64,000 nt of DNA from Candidatus Babeliales bacterium (GCA_041660205.1 JBAZWT010000003.1:1-64000); one strand, 5' to 3'. Shown: positions 43,552 to 53,196, counted from the first letter of the stretch. Numbers and translations: made by a program. Notes: generated by a model from the sequence alone, not told the origin.

Positions 43552-45051
43552 TTACGGTATAAATCGAACATTTTTAGCAGACGCTGCAACTTGTACAAGG
43601 GCAGCAGTTAATGTCGCAGCAATCGATGAATTTGCTACAACAGACGATGCCTGCAGATCTATCGATGAACTACCCAAAGCTGGTCGTTGAGCGATAAAAT
43701 CTTGAATTGCATTTTCAATTCCATCAACTTCTGTACTCGCAGTAGTACAAATCGACAAATCAATTGTTTCATCTGCACAGGGAGCAACTATCGATAATGG
43801 AGCGTTTTTTAAATTTGAAGCAGTATCAAATAGAACTTTACCCAACCAATTCTTAAATCTTTGCGACATTGATGGAGTCGCTTTTGCAGCTTGAGCTAGT
43901 TGCTCTTGAGCTGATTGCTCTTGAGCTGGTTGCTCTTGCTCAGTCGGCAATACTTCTTGTGCAGCTACATCTTCTGCAGGCTGCTCAATGATATCTACAA
44001 CCTCTACATGGTCTACCTTGGTAGCATCAACAGTTTCTTCTACTGCAGATAGCTCTTCTATTACTTCATCCAAATTACTTTGAGAAATTACAGGCAATAC
44101 CGTCTCTACCATTTCAGGCTCTGGCAATGATACATTTGGTGATAGTTCTATCGGTGATAGTTCTATTGGTTGCGATTGAACAAAAGGTGCCTCTGCTGGC
44201 ATACTAAAGGCAAAGAGTTGCTCTGCCCCGTCATGAGAAATTGGATCATCCACAGCAACATTCAACTCATGGGGAGCAATACTTACATCAATATCTTGCT
44301 CAATTTTTTCAAACACAGCTTCGCCAGCCAAATATGAAGCTAGAGGTGGAAGGCCCAGAACAGCTAACTGCCATGGAAAATTCGAGTTATCTGATTGTGG
44401 CAATGCTGGAGCAACTTCTTGATTTGTTACAACTGGTGAAGCTGTAACAGGTGCTGCTTGATATCTTTCAGCTGGATTTGATCCATCAAAAGAAGAATTT
44501 GTCGGCATAGTTACTTCTTGCCCGACATCGGTCGTCTCTAAATCTTTATTTTCAGTTGCTTTATTTTTAATTGATTGACACGGCGCACCCTGAGGTGAGC
44601 TGTCTTGAGATGGCAAATTTTGAGGGAAAGCAGGATTTCTGCCAGATTGTCCAGGGCCATAATTTGTGTCATAGCTGAAATCAGGATAATAATATGGCTC
44701 ATAGTCCTGCTCATGACCATAAGAAGGCGTTTGACTGTCTTGGTATGAAGAGATTGGATACGGCACATGAGAAGAAGTATCAGGTGTTATATTTTTTACA
44801 CTGTCTACGTACTGAGCTGATGCTCTGTGATGAGCAGGAACGTTGGCAGACCCTTGAACTCTTGGAATATGAAACCACTCAGACTGAACATCTGTTGGCA
44901 AATCACGTCTTTTACGCGTTAATTTTTTAATTGGATCAGCAGCATGAAATGATGGCTGCATTATTTGATTTTGCGACATTGATTGATGTGCGCAGTCAAA
45001 TAGAACGATCACCGTAAAAAGAACTACATTCTTAAGTAATTTTTTCATCAT
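43552..45051 (-). CDS. Exported Pro/Gln/acidic-rich protein
   Basis: 499 residues starting at ATG 45051 with AGGGA shortly upstream; an ATG 11 codons earlier lacks one. A signal segment (MMKKLLKNVVLFTVIVLFDCAHQ) precedes a Tyr/Pro/Ser/Gln-rich low-complexity region (about 60-170; YEPYYYPDFSYDTNYGPGQS). A hydrophobic Ala/Leu/Pro patch is near 230-250. A Glu/Val/Ala-rich region with short repeats follows (IELSPIELSP; QPAQEQSAQEQLAQ), then an Ala-rich end. The composition fits a surface or wall-spanning protein; no domain recognised. Confidence 0.75.
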   Translation of the reverse strand: MMKKLLKNVVLFTVIVLFDCAHQSMSQNQIMQPSFHAADPIKKLTRKRRDLPTDVQSEWFHIPRVQGSANVPAHHRASAQYVDSVKNITPDTSSHVPYPISSYQDSQTPSYGHEQDYEPYYYPDFSYDTNYGPGQSGRNPAFPQNLPSQDSSPQGAPCQSIKNKATENKDLETTDVGQEVTMPTNSSFDGSNPAERYQAAPVTASPVVTNQEVAPALPQSDNSNFPWQLAVLGLPPLASYLAGEAVFEKIEQDIDVSIAPHELNVAVDDPISHDGAEQLFAFSMPAEAPFVQSQPIELSPIELSPNVSLPEPEMVETVLPVISQSNLDEVIEELSAVEETVDATKVDHVEVVDIIEQPAEDVAAQEVLPTEQEQPAQEQSAQEQLAQAAKATPSMSQRFKNWLGKVLFDTASNLKNAPLSIVAPCADETIDLSICTTASTEVDGIENAIQDFIAQRPALGSSSIDLQASSVVANSSIAATLTAALVQVAASAKNVRFIP

Positions 45052-45170
45052 AATCCCTATTAAAATCATCACCTGAATACTCATTTTATATACTAAGAAT
45101 ACGATTTTTTGGGACTTTGCGCAAAAGCCCCCCTCTCTTTTTTATAGCCTATTTGTATACAAATGGACGT

Positions 45171-45203
45171 AAAAAAAGCCAGTCGCAAAACTGGCCTTTT
45201 TTT
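45171..45203 (-). terminator. Terminator after the 232-residue secreted gene
   Basis: AAAAAAAGGCCAGT on the minus strand pairs with ACTGGCTTTTTTT around a short loop. Confidence 0.9.
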
Positions 45204-45220
45204 GTATTTTAAAATAATTA

Positions 45221-45919
45221 TTATTTTTGTTCAGCTTTTACCAAGAATGCAAATTCTGGATAAGTATCTAAGAATTTCTGTTGAATTTCTTGGCTACTAT
45301 GATTAAATGCTACACAAAGCCCAGGAATACGATGTTTCACGTTATGATCTGAGAGCCACGAATTTTCTTCATTTATATTTTCAATGCAATCTATATCAAT
45401 ATCTTCATGATCAATATTGTTTTTTTCATATTCAATATTTGTTTTTGCGTCATCAACAGATAGAGCAAAGCCTTTTGCAGCTATCATTAAGACTGGATTT
45501 TCTATTGAATTTATATGAGCGCCATGTCTGATCAATGTTAATAACAATTGAGCATCAAAAAAAGATGCTACTGCTGCTAATGACATTCTTTCTGGGAACA
45601 TCGCCAATTCATCTTCATCCATTTCTTCATCCGCGTCAACGTCATAACCATAAATCAATGTCTTAAGCACTGCTAAGCCACTAATTGTTTGATTTATATC
45701 ACCACCACGCTTCACAAAAGATTCAACAGCTTTATCGCGCAATACTAAACCCTTTTCAGGACCAAGGTCAGCATTAATTTTTGCAACATCTATAATCAAA
45801 TTTAAAGCAGCAGCTTCTTTGGCAGTATTTGTAGTTTGATAACTTTCCTGACCTGCATTCATTGATATTGATATTGTATTTAGTGCAAATAAAGCACTCA
45901 TCATTATTAATTTTTTCAT
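45221..45919 (-). CDS. Secreted protein with ankyrin-like units
   Basis: 232 residues with a signal peptide (MKKLIMMSALFALNTISISMNA). Residues about 60-150 look like one or two degenerate ankyrin units: VKRGGDINQTISGLAVLKTL and LTLIRHGAHINSIENPVLMIAAKG have the helix-turn-helix plus G-x-x-I/V-N pattern. A stretch rich in Asp, Glu, Ile and Asn follows (about 160-195), then a helical tail. Two Cys lie near 180 and 205. A smaller relative of the ankyrin protein at 18331 in design, not in sequence. Probably exported; target unknown. Confidence 0.78.
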   Translation of the reverse strand: MKKLIMMSALFALNTISISMNAGQESYQTTNTAKEAAALNLIIDVAKINADLGPEKGLVLRDKAVESFVKRGGDINQTISGLAVLKTLIYGYDVDADEEMDEDELAMFPERMSLAAVASFFDAQLLLTLIRHGAHINSIENPVLMIAAKGFALSVDDAKTNIEYEKNNIDHEDIDIDCIENINEENSWLSDHNVKHRIPGLCVAFNHSSQEIQQKFLDTYPEFAFLVKAEQK

Positions 45920-46038
45920 AGTAAATTCCTTTTTTACGGTTTAACCATTAAAAATAGGATAGCAGACCCAAGAATATGGGCAAAAGGGTGACCTCGTTTT
46001 ACACCAATGATACCAAAAACTGTAACTTTTCAGCTTTT

Positions 46039-48648
46039 TTACGGCATCAAATCTTTAAGCTCCCACAGCAAATCAAAAGCTTTTTTAGGTGAAAGATTAT
46101 CGAAATCGACTTCTTTGAGACGCCCAATAATTAAATTTTCGATTAAATTCGCCCTAGAATCAATCGGCCGAGATTGGACCTTGTCAATTATGGCCAGGCT
46201 GCCATCGCTTTCGTCCTGGGTCAAATTTGCGCTATTTTCATGCAGTCCCATGAGTATCTGCCGAGCCCTTTCAACGACCTCTTCAGGGATATAGGCAAGC
46301 TTGGCAACTTCAAGTCCAAAGCTTCCATCGGCCTTTCCAGCTACTATTTTGTGCAAAAACACAATACCTGCCTCTGTGCGTACACTGTCGGCATAGTAAC
46401 TAACTATTCCTGGGTAATGACGCTGCAGATCGGTTAATTCATGATAGTGAGTTGCAAAAAGGCACCGAGCCCCTATTTTCTGGAAAATGTATTCAACTAT
46501 CGCCTGAGCCAGAGCCAGCCCATCATAGGTACTGGTTCCTCGCCCTACCTCATCTAAAATCACTAAACTAGACTTAGTTGCTTGCTGTAAAATCTGAGCC
46601 GTTTCTTCCATCTCAACTAAAAAAGTACTTTTACCCTGAGCAAGAAAATCTCCAGCCCCAATTCTGGTAAAAATACGATCAAGAATCGGTAGCTGTGCAC
46701 GACGAGCAGGCACAAATGAACCTGTCTGCGCAAGCAAACAAATGAGCGCAACCTGACGCAAATACGTCGATTTACCGCCCATGTTTGGACCAGTTACAAT
46801 CCACAAACTTTGCTCATCGGTGAGTGTAGTATCGTTAGCAATAAATTTATCGAGTAACGCTGATGCAACCACTGGATGCTTACCGCTCTGGATAATGATA
46901 TCTCGATCAGAATGAAATTCAGGCTTTACCCATCCCCACTCATGGGCAACTTTAGCAAAACCCACCAACCCATCCACGATTGCAACCGATTGGCTTGCAG
47001 CTCGAAGGTCATAAACGTAATCTTTTACTTGAGCTTTTACTGACTCAAAAATCTCTTTTTCAAGCCCAGTAAGCTTATGCTGCGCTTGTAGTATCTCAAG
47101 CTGTAGAGCCTGCAAAGCTTTCATCGTAAACCGTTTTCGACCCACCAAGCTTTGCTGCTCAATGTAATCATCGGGAACAATATCTAAGTGCGTTTTGGTA
47201 ATTTCAATGTAATAACCCTGAAGGTTATTATGACGAATTTTAAGTGACGAGATGCCCGTTCTTTCTACTTCTTGCTGCTCAAGCTCTAAAATTTTGCTAC
47301 TACTATTTTGAACCAAATCGCGCATACGATCTAATGACTCATGGAACCCTGCTTTAATGATTCCTTCAACGTTTGCATCATCATTGCAAGACGTCTCTAG
47401 CAACATTTGAAGCTCAGAAAAATCTTTCATCGTCATGGCAATCGACCGCAAAAACTCACTGCGTGCGCTAAGCAATTCTTTTTGTAGCTCTGGAATTTTT
47501 GAAAGTATTGAACCTAGGCTGGCATAATCTCGAACTGATGCCCTATCTAAAGCTATACGACCAACGATTCGTTGCATATCGCCACAACCTGAAAGTAAAT
47601 CTTGAACTTTTTTAAGCAAACTCCCTTCAGAAAGAAATTCTTTAACCACGTTTTGGCGAGCTTGAATAATATCTTTTTCCATAAGTGGTGACAATAGCCA
47701 CCGTTTGATCATACGCGAACCCATCGGGGTTACTGCTTTATCAACAAGTGAAAACAGCGTATGAGACCGTGAGCCGTCAAAGCTATTTTTAACAATATCT
47801 AAATTCTTCTGAGTTGCCCCATCAAGCATTAAAAATGCTTCTGGTTCATACATCGTTATCGAGCGAAATCCTTCAAGTGCTTTTTGTTGATTTTTTTGCA
47901 CATACTTTTTCCACAAAATAGTGGCATACAAAAGAGAACTTTGCTCCTGAAGTGTTTTAAATGAATGTTGGTCAAATTGCTGCGCTAGCCATGTAGTTTC
48001 TTGATCAATTAAAGCAGTATCAAAATTAAGTCCGTATGATGTTGTAAAAAAACCACGTTGCTTAAAAAACGATTCATACGATTGCATCGATCTATTTTGA
48101 AGCAAAAGTACTTCATCTGGCAAAAAGCGAAATAGTTCAGCTTCAAGCTGCCGTGATGATCCATACGGAAGCACTGTTGCGTGAAGTTGTGAAGTTAAAA
48201 GTTCTGAAAATAAAAGTCCATAACCAGCTTTGGTTGGGAAAAAAGAAAAGAGGTATGAATTTGATTTAGCATCTAAAAGATTTTCAGACACAAGCATGCC
48301 AGGAGTTAAAACATTGGTTACGCCACGCGCTACCATTTTTCCAGTGACTGCTGTTTCAAGCTGATCGCACAAAGCAATTTTAAAACCACCTTTAACAAGT
48401 CTTGGAATATAATGATCTACAGCATGTACAGGAAATCCGCACAGTGGAATCGGCTGTCCGTTTAATTCACCGCGTTTGGTCAGCGTGATCCCTAAAAAAT
48501 CTGATACTTTTTTAGCATCATCAAAAAATAGTTCGTAAAAATCACCAACCTGGAAAAGAAGGATGGCGTCTGGATGCTCGCATTTAATGGTTGCATATTG
48601 CTTCATGACTGGAGTCAGTCCAGACAAATTCTGTGCATCAAACAACAC
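46039..48648 (-). CDS. mutS: DNA mismatch repair protein MutS
   Basis: 869 residues; recognises mismatches and small loops and recruits MutL by ATP hydrolysis. The N-terminal mismatch-binding domain has LTPVMKQYATIKCEHPDAIL, then VGDFYELFFDD with the Phe-x-Glu wedge. The connector, lever and clamp domains follow; the ATPase has Walker A TGPNMGGKSTYLRQ near 620, Walker B LVILDEVGRGTSTYDG and ATHYHEL. The start is GTG at 48648, needed to include the homologous LTPVMKQY; a GGAGGG lies 10 nt upstream, at the border of a GC-rich repeat. MutL is not in this window. Confidence 0.97.
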   Translation of the reverse strand: MLFDAQNLSGLTPVMKQYATIKCEHPDAILLFQVGDFYELFFDDAKKVSDFLGITLTKRGELNGQPIPLCGFPVHAVDHYIPRLVKGGFKIALCDQLETAVTGKMVARGVTNVLTPGMLVSENLLDAKSNSYLFSFFPTKAGYGLLFSELLTSQLHATVLPYGSSRQLEAELFRFLPDEVLLLQNRSMQSYESFFKQRGFFTTSYGLNFDTALIDQETTWLAQQFDQHSFKTLQEQSSLLYATILWKKYVQKNQQKALEGFRSITMYEPEAFLMLDGATQKNLDIVKNSFDGSRSHTLFSLVDKAVTPMGSRMIKRWLLSPLMEKDIIQARQNVVKEFLSEGSLLKKVQDLLSGCGDMQRIVGRIALDRASVRDYASLGSILSKIPELQKELLSARSEFLRSIAMTMKDFSELQMLLETSCNDDANVEGIIKAGFHESLDRMRDLVQNSSSKILELEQQEVERTGISSLKIRHNNLQGYYIEITKTHLDIVPDDYIEQQSLVGRKRFTMKALQALQLEILQAQHKLTGLEKEIFESVKAQVKDYVYDLRAASQSVAIVDGLVGFAKVAHEWGWVKPEFHSDRDIIIQSGKHPVVASALLDKFIANDTTLTDEQSLWIVTGPNMGGKSTYLRQVALICLLAQTGSFVPARRAQLPILDRIFTRIGAGDFLAQGKSTFLVEMEETAQILQQATKSSLVILDEVGRGTSTYDGLALAQAIVEYIFQKIGARCLFATHYHELTDLQRHYPGIVSYYADSVRTEAGIVFLHKIVAGKADGSFGLEVAKLAYIPEEVVERARQILMGLHENSANLTQDESDGSLAIIDKVQSRPIDSRANLIENLIIGRLKEVDFDNLSPKKAFDLLWELKDLMP

Positions 48649-48659
48649 TGCTAATCCCT

Positions 48660-48728
48660 CCCCCTTCGTCCTCGGGCTTGACTCCAGACTTCGCCAAGGC
48701 TTCGTCGGACTTGCGCCGGGGATCCAGT
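48660..48728. repeat. GC-rich dispersed repeat upstream of mutS
   Basis: CCTCGGGCTTGACTCC, TTCGCCAAGGCTTCG and CGCCGGGGATCCAG form a block clearly richer in GC than the flanks. TTCGCCAAGGCTTC recurs after the second tRNA-Pro (63670-63683), and GCTTGAC...GGGGATCC recurs after ktrA. It supplies the upstream border of the mutS ribosome binding site. Confidence 0.7.
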
Positions 48729-48749
48729 TTTTATAAATCTAAACAATTT

Positions 48750-49922
48750 TTAATCTACCAATCTGCAATAACGATGCATGTACCCAACTTGTTGATTAAA
48801 CACTCGTTCATATTCATAGCTGCAGGTAAACATGCCACGGTCAGCCTTGCTCAGCTCTGCCAATTTTTCAGGTGATGCATTCAAAAGATCTTCCATAGAT
48901 GCAATGTAGACGTTGCATGAATCAATCAACTGCTGAACTCTGTCAGATGTCTTTGCAAAGCGAATGTGCATAAATGCTGTTAATTTTTCAACATCACGCG
49001 CAAGCTGCTCACATAAATCAGCAATGTCTTTGCGACGGTTTATATCCAGAACAAAAAGCTCTTCAGTCTTTCCTTGAACTTGAGCTCTATGACGCTTTGC
49101 AACAGTCGGAACAACGTACGCTTGCAGAGCCTCAAGCTCACTACCCTGGCGCATATATTTTTTCTTTACTTCAACAAGCAAGAAGTCAAAATAATTATCA
49201 TCCTGAAAACCATTTCCTACTGCGTTATAATCCTTCGTCGTTTTCACCAAATCTTTTACAAAAGCACGCATGTGCGTTTGAGCATCTTGATTAAAAACTT
49301 CTGCAGAAAGAAGCGTTGCATACAAGTCATATTCAACAGCATTAGTTTTTAAATCACTAAAAATTTGGTTAATTTTGGTGTGCTCAGCAATGTACCACAG
49401 GACTGTCTCATCTTGATGCACCTGAGAAAGCTTTTGCTGCATGTAATTGGATGCACCGTTGAGCACCATGCCCGATGCAAGCATAGTAGCACTGTTTGCC
49501 ACAAATTCAGAGCTATCACGCGCAAAACTTTTTACACTACCCGTTAGCCACCACAAAGGAGTTAAAAAAGACATCTGAACAGGAAGCTTTGGAGTTGGTA
49601 CAACCTGCATATCAGCTTTATTTACTACCGTAGTTTCAGATTTATATTCTGCTCTCTTACGTTCTTTTTCAGATTCTCGAAATTCATACGCTACAATCAA
49701 TACGATTGCCGCACTCACAGCAACCCCTACAGTAACTGCATATTTGGTAACCGTACGATTAAAAATATCTTGTTGCTCTTTTTCCAGCATCGCTTGCGCA
49801 GGAGCTTGTACTCGTTGCAACTGAAATGATGCTACAGGCACTTGCTGTGCTGATTGAATGGTAAAAACTGAAAAACAAATAAGAAATGAACATATTTGAC
49901 GAAATTTTATTTGAAAATGCAT
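48750..49922 (-). CDS. Membrane-associated secreted-type protein of unknown function
   Basis: 390 residues from ATG 49922, chosen because AAAGGA lies 9 nt upstream; earlier frame codons lack one. An N-terminal signal segment (QICSFLICFSVFTIQSAQ) is followed by a coiled stretch and a second membrane helix (VTVGVAVSAAIVLIVAYEF, about 65-83), then a basic segment. The larger C-terminal part is helical with conserved-looking Tyr and Trp, and ends with two Cys (MFTCSYEYER, MHRYCRLVD). No family recognised. Confidence 0.75.
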   Translation of the reverse strand: MHFQIKFRQICSFLICFSVFTIQSAQQVPVASFQLQRVQAPAQAMLEKEQQDIFNRTVTKYAVTVGVAVSAAIVLIVAYEFRESEKERKRAEYKSETTVVNKADMQVVPTPKLPVQMSFLTPLWWLTGSVKSFARDSSEFVANSATMLASGMVLNGASNYMQQKLSQVHQDETVLWYIAEHTKINQIFSDLKTNAVEYDLYATLLSAEVFNQDAQTHMRAFVKDLVKTTKDYNAVGNGFQDDNYFDFLLVEVKKKYMRQGSELEALQAYVVPTVAKRHRAQVQGKTEELFVLDINRRKDIADLCEQLARDVEKLTAFMHIRFAKTSDRVQQLIDSCNVYIASMEDLLNASPEKLAELSKADRGMFTCSYEYERVFNQQVGYMHRYCRLVD

Positions 49923-50208
49923 ACAAGAAAGTCCTTTGTAAAAAGAATTGTTTGGCCTTTCCCAGTGTAGCAACATCTCATTTATTTTCAAACTTGAGCC
50001 ATTTTACAAAGCTCATCGGAATGAAACACAATTCTTGAACAGCTCTTGAGGAAGAAGTGCTATGTATTAGGTCTTTTTTTTGGCATACTATATAAGTATT
50101 TTATTTTTCCTTTAAGACTTTCTAAATTACAAAAAAATAAATCTCATTAAAACCAGTCGTAGTCTTGAAGCAGAGACAAACATACCACATTTTTCATTAG
50201 GGACAATT

Positions 50209-50928
50209 ATGAATTCAATAAAACTATGTGCTTATCTAGCAATCTTTTCAGCTTTTGGCCAAACTTCATGTATGGGTTACGTTAAAGATTATTACCACTG
50301 GCAGTTTTCTACAACGTTTGGATTTAAAGAAATCTCTGGAAAACATTATCCTAAAACCGTGGATTTTTTAGAAAAACTGCGAACCAAATATCCTAAAGCA
50401 CTAAATGGTATCAGCATCGTTATTTCTCAATATCCAGGCCCTGTATCTTCAACGAAAAGCATTGCATTCCCAATTACTTGGATTGATGAATTGGAAAAAG
50501 AACTGCTGCAAACTCAGCTCGTTACTGAATGGATTATTTTACACGAAGCTGGACATATTTATCATAGCCATATCGTTAAATCGTACACTACGCAATGGGC
50601 TGCCACAGCTGTTGCATTAGCTTCTTATATCGCAATTTCAAAAAATGATCCTGAGTTTTCGACAACAACTATGCAAAAAGTAGGTTTATATTTCGCAAAC
50701 AACATAACATGCATGATAGGACATTTAATGTATTCTCGATACATTATGGAACCACAAGCTGATGATTTTGCAAATGAATTATGTGAAAACCCAGAAGCAT
50801 TTATAGAAACAGTAAAATGGTTTGAGAAAATCGCTTTCGACGGTATGACTCATCCATCATGCGCTTCTCGAATTGCAAAAATGGAACAAACATTACTAGA
50901 TAAATTTGGTATCGCTACGGTAGCGTAA
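50209..50928 (+). CDS. Putative exported M48-like zinc metallopeptidase
   Basis: 239 residues with a signal region (MNSIKLCAYLAIFSAFGQTS). WIILHEAGHIYHSH near 112-125 contains the zinc-binding HExxH, and 60-70 residues later MEPQADDFANEL supplies ExxxD, the pattern of M48 and related gluzincins. A hydrophobic helix between the two (AATAVALASYIAIS) fits a membrane-facing loop. Such enzymes trim or remove envelope proteins. With the HExxH protein at 19928, this genome region has two exported putative zinc proteases, not clearly paralogs. Strong terminator after it. Confidence 0.85.
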   Translation: MNSIKLCAYLAIFSAFGQTSCMGYVKDYYHWQFSTTFGFKEISGKHYPKTVDFLEKLRTKYPKALNGISIVISQYPGPVSSTKSIAFPITWIDELEKELLQTQLVTEWIILHEAGHIYHSHIVKSYTTQWAATAVALASYIAISKNDPEFSTTTMQKVGLYFANNITCMIGHLMYSRYIMEPQADDFANELCENPEAFIETVKWFEKIAFDGMTHPSCASRIAKMEQTLLDKFGIATVA

Positions 50929-50950
50929 TCTAAAATAGCTTTTCAAGCTT

Positions 50951-50997
50951 AAAAAGGGTGGATGTTGGTTTATCATCAACATCCACCCCTTTTTTTT
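50951..50997 (+). terminator. Terminator after the M48-like gene
   Basis: AGGGGTGGATGTTG-type stem: GGGTGGATGTTG pairs with CAACATCCACCC over 12 bp, followed by CTTTTTTTT. Confidence 0.93.
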
Positions 50998-51059
50998 CAT
51001 AATTTCATAAAGGTTTTTTATGTTCAAAAAAATAATATTTTTGAGTGACTATACGCTCA

Positions 51060-52229
51060 CTAAACAATCATTTTCAATTTTGCAATAAGTTCTTGAGCGC
51101 TGACAAATGTTATAGTTAAGTCTTTATACTTTCTGGTAAAAGACGTACTTACATTGTATGCAACTACAAGATTTTCTCCGATAGGATACAATGCACGAAA
51201 AGCTTCAAAGTTTTTGCCAAGATTGCCGACCAAAGCATCATCAACAGAGCTGCTAAATTTACATTCGATAGCTGTAAGAATATTTTCAGCTCTGTTTTTC
51301 ACAATAAAATCAATTTCTCTGTCTCCTTTATCGCGCCAGTAGTTGATAGATTGTTTTTGTAGATGAGCATGCATTTCATTCAAAACACAATGCTCCCACA
51401 TAAATCCCAAGTCTTCTGCACGTAGTTCACTTCTGCCTTTTGCATAGTTCACAAATCCAGTATCAAAACCATAAACTTTTGGAGCTTTTACAATTTCTGT
51501 TTGCTTGTGCGTTGAATATGGTCTAACAACATGAACTACGAATGTTTCCTCCAAGACCGCAAGATAATTAGCTATCGTTGGGCGGCTTACTTCGCAAGGT
51601 ATGGTGAATTTAGTTGCTTCAAACATTCCACCACTGTTTGCAAGAAGTAACTCAACAAATTTTTGAAAGGAACTTCTTTTGGACACAGAAAAAAAATCTT
51701 GAATGTCTTTTGCCCAATAAGCTTCAATCCATTCCTGAAAATCAACATCAGGCAACCGTTTTTGCACAAATAAAGAAGGCAGTCCGCCAAACAAAAATCT
51801 ATGCCTGATATCACAGTTACCAAAAATATCCATTTCGTGCAGCAACATTGGAGTTAGCCAAAGTTCTCGTTTTCGACCAGTAAGCGTATCGGTAAATTTT
51901 GCACTTGCTCCCAATGTTGAAGAACCAGTTGCAATGATTTTAACATCAGGATAATGATCTGCTGCTATTTTTAATAATTCAGAAGGATTGTCGAGTCTAT
52001 GAATTTCATCTAAGGCAACCCTATTGCCACGCTGTCCTTGCAGAAAATTTTCAGGGTCGGATAGCATAGACCTTACACTTGGAATCTCGCAATCAAAATA
52101 GTTAACATTGTCAATATTGAGGCATAAACTGGTTTTTCCAACCCTTCTAATTCCCATCAGCCAAATAATACTTTTTTGAGCCCAAGCATCTTCTATCAAT
52201 TTTTTCCAAAACGGCCTCTGTATCAACAT
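51060..52229 (-). CDS. AAA_14/DUF4143 ATPase
   Basis: 389 residues. Walker A GIRRVGKTSLCLNID is at about 25-40, Walker B VALDEIHRLD near 70-80, and a sensor-like IIATGSSTLGA near 95-105. The C-terminal DUF4143 part (about 180-340) includes the PD-(D/E)XK-like segment RDKGDREIDFIVKN ... TAIECKFSS, with catalytic Asp, Glu and Lys positions. Such proteins are widespread, often mobile and of unknown role; nuclease activity is inferred from the fold. An elaborate inverted repeat lies directly upstream. Transcribed singly. Confidence 0.9.
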   Translation of the reverse strand: MLIQRPFWKKLIEDAWAQKSIIWLMGIRRVGKTSLCLNIDNVNYFDCEIPSVRSMLSDPENFLQGQRGNRVALDEIHRLDNPSELLKIAADHYPDVKIIATGSSTLGASAKFTDTLTGRKRELWLTPMLLHEMDIFGNCDIRHRFLFGGLPSLFVQKRLPDVDFQEWIEAYWAKDIQDFFSVSKRSSFQKFVELLLANSGGMFEATKFTIPCEVSRPTIANYLAVLEETFVVHVVRPYSTHKQTEIVKAPKVYGFDTGFVNYAKGRSELRAEDLGFMWEHCVLNEMHAHLQKQSINYWRDKGDREIDFIVKNRAENILTAIECKFSSSVDDALVGNLGKNFEAFRALYPIGENLVVAYNVSTSFTRKYKDLTITFVSAQELIAKLKMIV

Positions 52230-52255
52230 TTCGACTCCTTAATTGGGCTAAGCGG

Positions 52256-52328
52256 TTTACTCTATGTGTAAAGTCAATTTTACATATAGAGTATCTAAAA
52301 GTAAAGTAGACTTTACACATAGAGTAAA
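52256..52328. promoter_or_regulatory. Three-copy 17-bp repeat upstream of the DUF4143 ATPase
   Basis: The perfect 20-bp arms TTTACTCTATGTGTAAAGTC (52256-52275) and its complement (52309-52328) flank a third, imperfect direct copy (TTTTACATATAGAGTA, 52278-52293). Each copy fits TTTACAYATAGAGTA. The set lies 27 nt upstream of the ATPase start on the minus strand. It may be an operator cluster or a terminal-type mobile DNA repeat. The following 230 nt to 52561 show no convincing gene; an open frame there is partly made of the repeats. Confidence 0.75.
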
Positions 52329-52561
52329 AATCCCTAACAACATGGATTATTTACTCTTTGAAAGGCTTAGAAAATTGAGAGGCGTGAAGAATGTTTATAC
52401 TTTAAATTTTATACGTAAAACAGTGCCGCCCTTTGTAAAGTCACAGCAGCCATGATATCATTAGATGATGTTAAAAACACTTTGCGCAAACAAAAATTAG
52501 AACTTTTTCAGCAATATTGTTATTATATTTGCATAACAATCTAAAAAGAAAGATTATTTAT

Positions 52562-52765
52562 ATGAAAAAATACTCAATTGCATTTTTAATATGCTCTGTT
52601 TCTTTTCAGCTTATGAGCTCACAGCCACAAAGACCTGGTACTCCTCCTGCACAAGTACAAAAATCAGCATTAACACCAGCTCAACTACAAAAATTTTATT
52701 CTCCTAAGACATCTCAGCAAGATCGATCAGCGTTGATCACAAAGCAAAACGAAACTAAAAACTAA
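52562..52765 (+). CDS. Small secreted Pro/Gln-rich protein
   Basis: 67 residues from ATG 52562, where the signal peptide begins (MKKYSIAFLICSVSFQLMSS); earlier in-frame codons lie in the untranslated region. The mature part is short, rich in Pro, Gln, Ser and Thr (PQRPGTPPAQVQKSALT), with no Cys. The next gene, 37 nt downstream on the same strand, encodes a protein of the same type, so they are probably co-transcribed. Function unknown. Confidence 0.65.
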   Translation: MKKYSIAFLICSVSFQLMSSQPQRPGTPPAQVQKSALTPAQLQKFYSPKTSQQDRSALITKQNETKN

Positions 52766-52802
52766 TAAAGTAAATTTTAACCACATACCAAAAAGGTACA
52801 CA

Positions 52803-53111
52803 ATGAAACTATTTATTCTTACTGCTACATTATTTTTCGGTGCGCAAGCATATGCTGGTCAAGTACAACCACATACTCCAACAACTCAAATTAGCGGCGC
52901 AGGAGCATTTCCAACAATTACTCCACCAATTCAAGCTATCTTGAATATATGTGCAGCTGATGTAACTCCTACTCAAATACAGATTCTTCGCTTGGCATTG
53001 ACACAACATCCTTCTGATTCAAACGAATATGAAACGATTCTATTTCACGCTGTTGAAGCAAACCGAATTGCAAATTATAGAGCAGAAAAAAATCCAGCGA
53101 ACCGTCCTTAA
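52803..53111 (+). CDS. Small secreted protein
   Basis: 102 residues with a signal peptide (MKLFILTATLFFGAQAYAGQ). After a Thr/Pro/Gly linker (QPHTPTTQISGAGAFPTITP) comes a short helical region with one Cys (ILNICAADVTPTQIQILRLA). The combination of ADVTPTQIQILRLAL and the partner's LTPAQLQKFYS hints at a shared short motif (T-P-x-Q-x-Q). Likely the second gene of a two-gene unit ending at the terminator that follows. Not recognised. Confidence 0.68.
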   Translation: MKLFILTATLFFGAQAYAGQVQPHTPTTQISGAGAFPTITPPIQAILNICAADVTPTQIQILRLALTQHPSDSNEYETILFHAVEANRIANYRAEKNPANRP

Positions 53112-53135
53112 TTTTAAGCTTCAATAAAAATTAAT

Positions 53136-53174
53136 AAAAAAGCCTTTGCGTTATTTTGACGCAGAGGCTTTTTT
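53136..53174. terminator. Bidirectional terminator between secreted gene and uvrA
   Basis: AAAAAAGCCT-TGCGT pairs with ACGCA-AGGCTTTTTT around an AT loop with a small mismatch. It serves the plus-strand gene and the convergent uvrA. Confidence 0.88.
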
Positions 53175-53196
53175 ATTTTTAAAGTTGTTTTTTAAA

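Noticed and set aside
48633..48875. 80-codon plus-strand frame containing DFAKASSDLRRGS
   Set aside because: It is a read-through of the GC-rich repeat near mutS; such peptides come from repeats, not genes.
52264..52455. 63-codon frame downstream of the inverted repeats
   Set aside because: Its first half is a translation of the repeat copies (CKVNFTYRV, SKVDFTHRV) and it has no Shine-Dalgarno; kept only as part of the intergenic description.
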